Source: JBAYJY01 sp041664945
GTDB lineage: Bacteria; UBP15; UBA6099
DNA length: 11,474 nucleotides
Reading direction: 5' to 3'
NCBI GenBank assembly: GCA_041664945.1
Contig: JBAYJY010000149.1
Location: 1 to 11,474, forward strand
The position numbers and the translations under genes were made by a program. Shown here piece by piece: positions 6,899-11,474 of the stretch. The notes under the pieces are model-generated. The model saw nothing but the letters and a program-made list of their open reading frames with translations, was not told where the DNA came from and made no database searches. Position 1 is the stretch's first letter. Each line of letters begins with the position of its first letter.

Positions 6899-6913
6899 CA
6901 ATATTGTGATAAA
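6886..6913 (+). promoter_or_regulatory. Putative promoter of the CBS-phosphatase gene
   Basis: TTGCGC (6886-6891) is followed after 16 bp by GATAAA (6908-6913), itself preceded by TGT (6905-6907 reads TGT), an extended -10. The transcript would start near 6920, about 40 bases before the ATG. The two matching inverted repeats lie over the -35 and over the start point. The rest of the 189-bp gap shows only the upstream hairpin. Confidence 0.4.
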
Positions 6914-6918
6914 CTTAC

Positions 6919-6935
6919 TTTTGCGCTCTGCAAAA
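6919..6935. promoter_or_regulatory. Inverted repeat 2, possible operator at the transcription start
   Basis: TTTTGC-GCTCT-GCAAAA is a perfect 6-bp inverted repeat with a 5-bp spacer. Its centre is 36 bp from that of the repeat at 6884-6898, and the half-sites are the same. It would lie at about +1 to +16 of the phosphatase transcript. As RNA it could also fold into a small hairpin. Confidence 0.35.
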
Positions 6936-6960
6936 CCGAAAGAGAAAAACGGGGCCGGAA

Positions 6961-8145
6961 ATGCTTTCTAAGATTACGCTCGATGAAGTTATGGTCAGCG
7001 ACGTGCTGACTGCGCCGCCCGAAATGAAAACGGCGGCAGCCATCCAACTGATGGCTGCGCGGGGCGCGGGCTCGATCGTTGTCGTTTCCGGCGGCAAGCC
7101 GATCGGCATCTTCACAGAGCGCGACATGATTTACAAGGTTGTCATTCCCAAGCTCGACGCGGAAACCATATCGATCGATAAAGTTATGACTGGAAATATC
7201 GTCGCCTTGCAGCGAAGCGGCTCTGTCGAGGACGCCTACGCCGCCATGGCGGCCGGCGGCTTTCGGCACTTGCTGGTTCTGGACGGCAAACGGGTTGTCG
7301 GCATCGCTTCATTGAAGGATCTGTTAAAATTCCGTGACCGGATTCTCGAACAGAAGGTTGAAGAGAAGACGGCGGAACTGTCGCAAGTAAGCGAAAAGCT
7401 GGCCGAATCTCTCGCCGCGATGCAACGCGAGATAGAGGCCGCCGGCAAATTCCAGATGGAACTGGTCGCCAAAAGGCCGCCGACATTCAAGGGAGTGCGG
7501 ATTTCGCAGCTTTACGAACAACATTTAAGGCTGGGCGGCGACTTCTTCGAGGTGTCTCGGATCAACCACAAGCATGTAGGCATCCTGATGGCCGACGTCA
7601 TGGGACACGGCATCACATCAGCCATAATATCTATCGAACTGAAATTGAAATACGAACAGTTTTCCCGCGACATGATGGCGACAAACGAGGTTGTGAGCCG
7701 GCTCAACAACGCGCTGATTCCGATCATGCCTGACTCCTACTTCGTGGCAGGTTTTTACGGCGTGGTAAACCTCGAAACGATGAAGATGAACTACACGCAA
7801 TTCGGGCTGCCGAAACCGACCCTGCTGCGCGGAAAGTCACAACGGATACTTCCGCTCGGGCCGGCGAATATGCCGCTCGGATTTAAAAAAGGCGCGAAAT
7901 ACGATGACGGCGAAACCTCGATTCACGCCGGCGACCGGCTCCTTCTTTTCACCGACGGCTGCACGGAACAGAAAAACGAACTCGGCAAATTCTTCGGCGA
8001 AAAACGGTTCGTAAACCTGTTCAAAAAACTCGCGGGCGCGAACGACCGCGGCATTGTTAAAAAACTATACCGGGAAGTGCTCCTCTTCGCGAACGGCAAA
8101 CCGATAACGGACGACATCGCGATCCTGCTTTGCGAATTCACATAA
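6961..8145 (+). CDS. CBS-domain and SpoIIE-type PP2C phosphatase fusion
   Basis: A 394-residue cytoplasmic signalling protein. Two CBS domains occupy about residues 7-60 and 72-125 (GSIVVVSGGKPIGIFTERDM and HLLVLDGKRVVGIASLKDL are their typical ends); such pairs bind adenine nucleotides. A charged helix (126-170, coiled-coil-like, EEKTAELSQVSEKLAESL) links them to a PP2C/SpoIIE Ser/Thr phosphatase. Metal-binding motifs are intact: GGDFFE (192-197, Asp194), ADVMGHG (211-217, Asp212), LLLFTDG (327-333, Asp332) and TDDIAIL (383-389, Asp384). Such phosphatases usually dephosphorylate anti-sigma-factor antagonists, so the CBS pair may make that switch respond to energy state. No anti-sigma kinase or STAS partner lies in the window. 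Start ATG at 6961 with a weak GGA. The stop codon touches the inverted repeat of the following cassette, and no own terminator is seen. Confidence 0.9.
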   Translation: MLSKITLDEVMVSDVLTAPPEMKTAAAIQLMAARGAGSIVVVSGGKPIGIFTERDMIYKVVIPKLDAETISIDKVMTGNIVALQRSGSVEDAYAAMAAGGFRHLLVLDGKRVVGIASLKDLLKFRDRILEQKVEEKTAELSQVSEKLAESLAAMQREIEAAGKFQMELVAKRPPTFKGVRISQLYEQHLRLGGDFFEVSRINHKHVGILMADVMGHGITSAIISIELKLKYEQFSRDMMATNEVVSRLNNALIPIMPDSYFVAGFYGVVNLETMKMNYTQFGLPKPTLLRGKSQRILPLGPANMPLGFKKGAKYDDGETSIHAGDRLLLFTDGCTEQKNELGKFFGEKRFVNLFKKLAGANDRGIVKKLYREVLLFANGKPITDDIAILLCEFT

Positions 8146-8180
8146 AACCGGGCCTCGGGGTTTGGGTTTCGGGTTTCGGG
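8145..8180. repeat. Left inverted repeat of the four-helix cassette, with G-tracts
   Basis: AAACCGGG (8145-8152) is complementary to CCCGGTTT at 8634-8641, and the 18-mer at 8156-8173 is exactly complementary to 8606-8623. Between and after them run G-tracts: GGGG (8157-8160), GGG (8164-8166), GGG (8171-8173) and GGG (8178-8180), separated by TTT or TTTC. Four such tracts with 3-4-base loops meet the usual G-quadruplex pattern on the plus strand. Confidence 0.8.
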
Positions 8181-8229
8181 TAAAAACAACAATGAAACAA
8201 AGAGATAAATCAAAACTTTCGAGCGAGTA

Positions 8230-8490
8230 ATGAAAAGTCACAAAGAGCTTATCGCTTACCAAAAATCATATCATCTTTGTTTGGACGTTTATAAAATAAC
8301 AAAGACTTTTCCAAAAGAAGAAATGTATGGAATAGTTTCACAGATGCGACGAGCGGCTGTGTCCATTCCATCAAATATTGCTGAAGGATATGCGCGGAAG
8401 AACAGAACTGAGTATATACAGTTTCTTAGAATAGCGTGCGGCTCTCTCGCTGAGTTGGAAACACAACTATCTCTATCAAAAGACTTATAA
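8230..8490 (+). CDS. Four-helix-bundle protein (S23/IVS family), cut short by in-frame TAA
   Basis: An 86-residue product that clearly belongs to the four-helix-bundle family once named for 23S rRNA intervening sequences and related to the Avd accessory protein of diversity-generating retroelements. It starts with the typical LIAYQKSYHLCLDVYKIT helix (9-26), contains the hallmark RRAAVSIPSNIAEGYAR (40-56) and the third helix FLRIACGSLAELETQL (65-80). Normal family members are about 115-125 residues; here TAA at 8488-8490 removes the fourth helix, yet the same frame stays open and family-like to 8583. Without it the bundle is unlikely to fold normally. The start ATG overlaps the TAA of a possible 12-codon leader ORF (8192-8230). 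The DNA is AT-rich, unlike its neighbours. The function of stand-alone members is unknown; nucleic-acid binding has been suggested for the family. Confidence 0.8.
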   Translation: MKSHKELIAYQKSYHLCLDVYKITKTFPKEEMYGIVSQMRRAAVSIPSNIAEGYARKNRTEYIQFLRIACGSLAELETQLSLSKDL

Positions 8491-8583
8491 TTTATACCCT
8501 TAGCGGAAGCATCCGATTTGTTAGGAACAACCGAATCCGTCGGCCAACTTCTCTACAAACTAATTCTATCGCTGCAAAAATAG
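8491..8583 (+). pseudogene. Detached fourth helix of the four-helix-bundle gene
   Basis: Directly after the TAA at 8488-8490 the same reading frame runs 30 codons, FIPLAEASDLLGTTESVGQL and then LYKLILSLQK, to TAG at 8581-8583. This is the expected final helix (the usual 'GYI..EE....L.. E.G.ML..LIKSL' pattern), bringing the total to 117 codons, the normal family size. No frameshift or further stop is present, so a single base change probably made the nonsense codon recently. Confidence 0.65.
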
Positions 8584-8605
8584 ATTTCTTTTGGATTTGT
8601 CTTTT

Positions 8606-8641
8606 CCCGAAACCCAAACCCCGAAACCCGAAACCCGGTTT
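8606..8641. repeat. Right inverted repeat of the four-helix cassette, with C-tracts
   Basis: The segment carries CCCGAAACCCAAACCCCG (8606-8623), exact complement of 8156-8173, then two further CCCGAAA-type units and CCCGGTTT (8634-8641). On the minus strand it gives five G-tracts of three or four G, so it mirrors the left arm and can also meet the G-quadruplex pattern. It has one more repeat unit than the left arm, where GCCTC replaces part of the array. Confidence 0.8.
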
Positions 8642-8678
8642 AAAAAAAAGAGAACGGACATCGCTGCCCGTTCTCTTT
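8642..8678 (-). terminator. Rho-independent terminator of the Cys-rich protein gene
   Basis: On the minus strand AAAGAGAACGG (8678-8668) pairs with CCGTTCTCTTT (8657-8647), an 11-bp perfect stem with a ten-base loop, followed by a run of T (8646-8642). It lies about 30 bp beyond the stop codon at 8707. It is a textbook intrinsic terminator. On the plus strand the tail is not T-rich, so it would serve the phosphatase side poorly. Confidence 0.85.
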
Positions 8679-8706
8679 GAACTTTGTCAGTTGTAAAGAG
8701 CTTTGC

Positions 8707-11474
8707 TTACGGCGCAGGCGTGCAAGTCTGCGGCGTGGGATTCCACAGGCAATTCGAGCTGTGTCCCATGCACATTGAAGACTGGAAGTCGAACGTACTG
8801 CAGGGAACGCAAGTCGGGGGAGATCCGCCAAAATTGCAGGCCGTGCCGTATGTAGTGCATTCCGTATCGCTGGCGCAAGCCACGCCGCAAGCCATTCCAT
8901 CCCACGCGCAGTTTTTCGCGATATCAGCATTGCAGGCGTCGCCAATCGTGTAATCGAAACATGACATCATGTCGTTGTAGCACATATTCGTGCTGACATT
9001 CCAGTTGCAGGCCATGTCGCTGTCGCAAGCCGTGCTGCCCGTATATCCCGCGCAGCCGCCGCCGCTGATAATGCATGACGTGCCGTTCCACGCGCAGTTT
9101 TTCGCGATATCAGCATTGCAGGCGTCGCCAATCGTGTAATCGATACATGACATCATGTCGTTGTAGCACATATTCGTGCTGACATTCCAGTTGCAGGCCA
9201 TGTCGCTGTCGCAAGCCGTGCTGCCCGTATATCCCGAGCAGCCGCCGCCGATCGGGTCGCATGACGAAATGCCATTCCATGTACAGCTGGTATGAACGGC
9301 GCAGTAGCTCGAAAAACCATTGAAAGCGGAACATTGCGTCATCGGGTCCACGAAATTCACGCAGGCCGGATTAGGAATAGCATTAATATCCCACCAGCAG
9401 GCGGCGTCCATGTTACAAGTGGTGTCGCTCATGTTCGCCGCGCAGCCGACGACGGGTTGTTCGCAGAATCCGCCCACACCGCAGTTGTTGGAGGCGCAGT
9501 CGATCGAGCTTGCGCAATAGCAGCCGATCGGGAACGGGCCGGTCATCGGGCATGTCATGCATTCCTGCGTCGGGGAAATCTGCCACCAACAGGTGTGGTC
9601 CGCCGTGCATCCGGAATTGTCAAGGATGGAGCAGCCGCTGCCTCCGCCGATCGGGTCGCATTGGCTGAGAGGCGAATTCCAAACACACTGCGTACTATGT
9701 CCGTTGCACGTCGACATCATCCCGTCTAAATTGCTGCAAGGCACGCAGAAAGCGTCAATAGGCGTGTTGCAATAGCTGCCGGGCGCGCATCCGTTATCAT
9801 CTGCGCAAGACACCGTGCATGCCGTGCCATCCCATATGCAGTTCTTCGCGCCGTCAGCATCACACTGGAAACTGTTAGTGTAATCTCCGCAGGCGCCGAG
9901 GTTATCGAAACACAAAGCTTCAGGAATGTTGTAGTTGCAATTAATATCGTTGTTGCAGTTCGTTTCCTGCCCATTGAAAGCCGCGCAGCCGCCGCCTCCG
10001 ATCGGGTTACAGGACGAAATGCCATCCCACATACATGCGGTATGGACATTGCAGTAGCTGATATTGCCGTCGAATGTTGAGCACTGTGACGCCGGGTCCA
10101 CGAAATTCACACATAATCCGGCTCCGCCGTTAGCGGCGGCATCCCACCAGCAGGAGGCGTCTATGTTACAAGACGTGTCGCTTGGGTTCGCCGAGCAGCC
10201 GCCGCCAACCGGGTTGCATGAAGAAATACCGTCCCATATGCAACCGGTATGCGCTGAGCAGTAGCTTGAGAAACCATCGAATGTTGAACACTGCGTTCCC
10301 GGATCCACAAAATTCACGCATGCTCCGGCCCCGAGATTCGCGGCGGCATCCCACCAGCAGGCGCCGTCTATGTTACATGACGTGTCGCTTGGGTTCGCTG
10401 CGCAGCCGACCGGAATCGGCTGACAGAACATATCAATGCAGGTCAGGCCGGACTGGCAATCGCCGGGGCTGACGCAGGTGCATCCGTCCGGTTGAAGTCC
10501 GCTCGCCGGGCAGGATTCACAAGCAACTATATTCCACGAGCATGTGTGGTCCGCTTTGCAACTGTTCATATCCAACATATCGCATCCGCTTCCGCCGCCG
10601 GAAATGCAGGTGCCGTCGCAGGAGCCGCTAATGCAGTCTGTTCCGCTTGCGCAGGCGCAACCCAACTCAAACTGCGGGCTCGCCGAACAATCCGTACAGA
10701 ATGTGCCCGTCCATGTGCAGGCGCTGTCGCCCTCGCACAGAGATTGATTGAAGCTGGCGCAACTGCCGTTAGGCACGCAAGTCATTCCATTCCACATACA
10801 ATCAGCCGAGTGCACGTTGCATCCGTCCATGTCGGCATTGAACACATCGCATGAAGTTGTGCCGCTGACATAGTCCACGCAGTCGGGCGTGCTGTAGTAA
10901 CAAGTGGGATCCTGGTTGCAGGTATAATAGCCGCTTGTATAAGCCGCGCAGCCTGTCGGAGGCGGCGTGTTCGGCAGACAGACGGAGCCCGTAGCATCCC
11001 AGGAGCAATCCATGTGCGCGGCGCAGTAGATCGAATTTCCGTCGAACATGCTGCACTGAGACGCCGGATCAACGAAGCCAGCGCAGGCGGGTGTCGGGTC
11101 AGCAAGCAAATCCCACCAGCAGCCGTTATCCATATTACAATCCGCCTCGACTGAAATCAGCCCGCATCCGTTCGGCTGTATGCATGTGCCGTCGCAGATG
11201 TTGGACGCGCATTCTAATGAATCCATGCACATGCAGCCAAGCGGCTTCATTGAGAGAACCGTACAGGGATCGTTGTTTATAGCGCAAATGTTGCCCATGC
11301 AGTTGTCGCTGAGGCAGTCGCTGTTTATTCCGCAGGCGCAACCGGGGCCAAATGGAGCGCTCGCCTGGCAATCCATGCACATGGAGATGTTCCATGTGCA
11401 GGAGCTATCGCCCTCGCACGTTGCCTGATCGAAGGAGCTGCAGCCCTGCGGAGCATCCTGACAGAAGCCCGGAT
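8707..11474 (-). CDS. Giant Cys-rich repeat protein, 5' end outside the window
   Basis: The C-terminal 921 residues of a long protein; the frame is open through the right edge, so the first Met inside (at 11382) is not the true start. By hand count about 127 residues are Cys (14%), none is Arg and five are Lys, while Asp, Asn, Ser and Gly abound. The chain is built from four-Cys units, C-x(7-9)-C-x(5-7)-C-x-W-x(4-10)-C; the C-x-W core occurs about 20 times, usually followed by Asp or Asn. Paired units form modules of 62-72 residues, for example the four beginning CGLIS, CAANPS, CSANPS and CAANMS with the shared FVDP-x2-QC. A second unit type, GC-x-C...(D/E)C...C...C, occurs five times. So many disulfide-type cysteines and the lack of cytoplasmic features imply export. 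The tail CTPAP has no membrane anchor. The fold is unknown; bacterial Cys-rich adhesins or protist-like surface antigens are only loose comparisons. Confidence 0.8.
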   Translation of the reverse strand, partial: PGFCQDAPQGCSSFDQATCEGDSSCTWNISMCMDCQASAPFGPGCACGINSDCLSDNCMGNICAINNDPCTVLSMKPLGCMCMDSLECASNICDGTCIQPNGCGLISVEADCNMDNGCWWDLLADPTPACAGFVDPASQCSMFDGNSIYCAAHMDCSWDATGSVCLPNTPPPTGCAAYTSGYYTCNQDPTCYYSTPDCVDYVSGTTSCDVFNADMDGCNVHSADCMWNGMTCVPNGSCASFNQSLCEGDSACTWTGTFCTDCSASPQFELGCACASGTDCISGSCDGTCISGGGSGCDMLDMNSCKADHTCSWNIVACESCPASGLQPDGCTCVSPGDCQSGLTCIDMFCQPIPVGCAANPSDTSCNIDGACWWDAAANLGAGACVNFVDPGTQCSTFDGFSSYCSAHTGCIWDGISSCNPVGGGCSANPSDTSCNIDASCWWDAAANGGAGLCVNFVDPASQCSTFDGNISYCNVHTACMWDGISSCNPIGGGGCAAFNGQETNCNNDINCNYNIPEALCFDNLGACGDYTNSFQCDADGAKNCIWDGTACTVSCADDNGCAPGSYCNTPIDAFCVPCSNLDGMMSTCNGHSTQCVWNSPLSQCDPIGGGSGCSILDNSGCTADHTCWWQISPTQECMTCPMTGPFPIGCYCASSIDCASNNCGVGGFCEQPVVGCAANMSDTTCNMDAACWWDINAIPNPACVNFVDPMTQCSAFNGFSSYCAVHTSCTWNGISSCDPIGGGCSGYTGSTACDSDMACNWNVSTNMCYNDMMSCIDYTIGDACNADIAKNCAWNGTSCIISGGGCAGYTGSTACDSDMACNWNVSTNMCYNDMMSCFDYTIGDACNADIAKNCAWDGMACGVACASDTECTTYGTACNFGGSPPTCVPCSTFDFQSSMCMGHSSNCLWNPTPQTCTPAP
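8902..9064. repeat. Tandem duplicate, downstream copy (163 bp)
   Basis: This segment of the Cys-rich gene equals 9088-9250 with a period of 186 bp (62 codons); 161 of 163 bases agree. The differences are A8958 against T9144, changing Ile to Phe (MSCIDY in the upstream module, MSCFDY here), and C9051 against A9237, changing Ser to Ala after the module's first Cys. Confidence 0.9.
9088..9250. repeat. Tandem duplicate, upstream copy (163 bp)
   Basis: Partner of 8902-9064. Each copy encodes a 62-residue module with eight Cys and two C-x-W cores (CNWN and CAWN/CAWD). Even synonymous sites are unchanged, so the duplication or a conversion event is recent. Confidence 0.9.
9988..10404. repeat. Two older tandem modules of the Cys-rich gene (207 and 210 bp)
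   Basis: Units 10198-10404 and 9988-10197 each encode a 69-70-residue module starting C-A/S-A-N-P-S-D-T-S-C. They share long DNA matches, such as GACGTGTCGCTTGGGTTCGC at a 207-bp spacing, but differ at many positions. More diverged copies lie at 9241-9444 (68 codons) and 10951-11166 (72 codons). The series shows repeated expansion at different times. Confidence 0.75.

Larger units (their letters stand above)
8145..8641. mobile_element. IVS-like cassette: four-helix gene between inverted repeats
   Basis: About 497 bp of AT-rich DNA bounded by inverted repeats (8145-8180 and 8606-8641) carry a single gene of the 23S-rRNA-intervening-sequence protein family. It is wedged between two convergent genes: the left end lies in the TAA of the phosphatase gene and the right end touches the terminator of the Cys-rich gene. 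Composition and codon use differ from both neighbours. Family knowledge: rRNA intervening sequences of some bacteria also carry this gene inside complementary ends. There is no transposase, so any movement would need help in trans. A TAAAA string occurs at both ends (8143-8147 and 8641-8645), but it overlaps the repeats and is weak evidence for target duplication. Mobility is inferred. Confidence 0.5.

Noticed and set aside
8156..8180. Reading the GGGTTT repeats as a telomere or chromosome end
   Set aside because: The repeats are short, inverted, internal and bounded by ordinary bacterial genes on both sides.
8488..8490. Genetic-code change (TAA read as sense)
   Set aside because: Several intact genes in the window terminate at TAA at the expected length, so one internal TAA is better explained as a nonsense mutation.
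8707..11474. CRISPR-like regular repetition
   Set aside because: The periods (186-216 bp) are coding modules of one open reading frame, not short direct repeats with unique spacers.

Overview
The window reads as part of the chromosome of an uncultured, probably Gram-negative bacterium. Coding DNA is moderately GC-rich, with the AT-rich stretches confined to the left edge and one inserted cassette. The gene content (zinc-ribbon plus DUF4013 membrane protein, DUF3467, two-component-type beta-propeller, four-helix-bundle 'S23/IVS' gene, very large Cys-rich secreted protein) is typical of genomes from deep-branching candidate phyla. I cannot assign a phylum from sequence alone. There are no rRNA or tRNA genes and no CRISPR array that I can see.

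Layout. 1-874: a small AT-rich zinc-finger-like gene (119-334, +), a doubtful 45-residue hydrophobic ORF (410-547, -), then a non-coding stretch with 7-bp tandem repeats and degenerate palindromic repeats. 875-2411 (-): a two-gene ABC-2 exporter operon, ATPase then permease, overlapping by 17 bp. 2659-5298 (+): a patatin-like lipase and, 33 bp later, a secreted beta-propeller protein, probably one operon behind a promoter near 2555-2584. 5425-6282 (+): a zinc-ribbon/polyproline/DUF4013 membrane protein with its own extended -10 promoter. 6463-6771 (+): a DUF3467 protein with a TTG start. 6961-8145 (+): a fusion of two CBS domains, a coiled coil and a SpoIIE-type PP2C phosphatase, behind a promoter flanked by two matching inverted repeats.

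8145-8641 is a self-contained AT-rich cassette. A four-helix-bundle gene, interrupted by one in-frame TAA, lies between long inverted repeats made of GGGTTT/GGGTTTC units. It begins in the stop codon of the phosphatase gene and ends against the terminator of the next gene. 8707-11474 (-): the C-terminal 921 residues of a giant Cys-rich repeat protein. By hand count it has about 127 Cys, no Arg and five Lys, and is built from four-Cys units with a C-x-W core. Its 5' end lies beyond the window. One 163-bp segment has been duplicated in tandem almost without change.

The genes form no single obvious pathway. The common thread is the cell envelope: exporter, lipase, secreted propeller, membrane protein and secreted Cys-rich protein, plus one signalling phosphatase. 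The two most unusual items are the G-tract-flanked four-helix cassette and the arginine-free Cys/Trp repeat protein.
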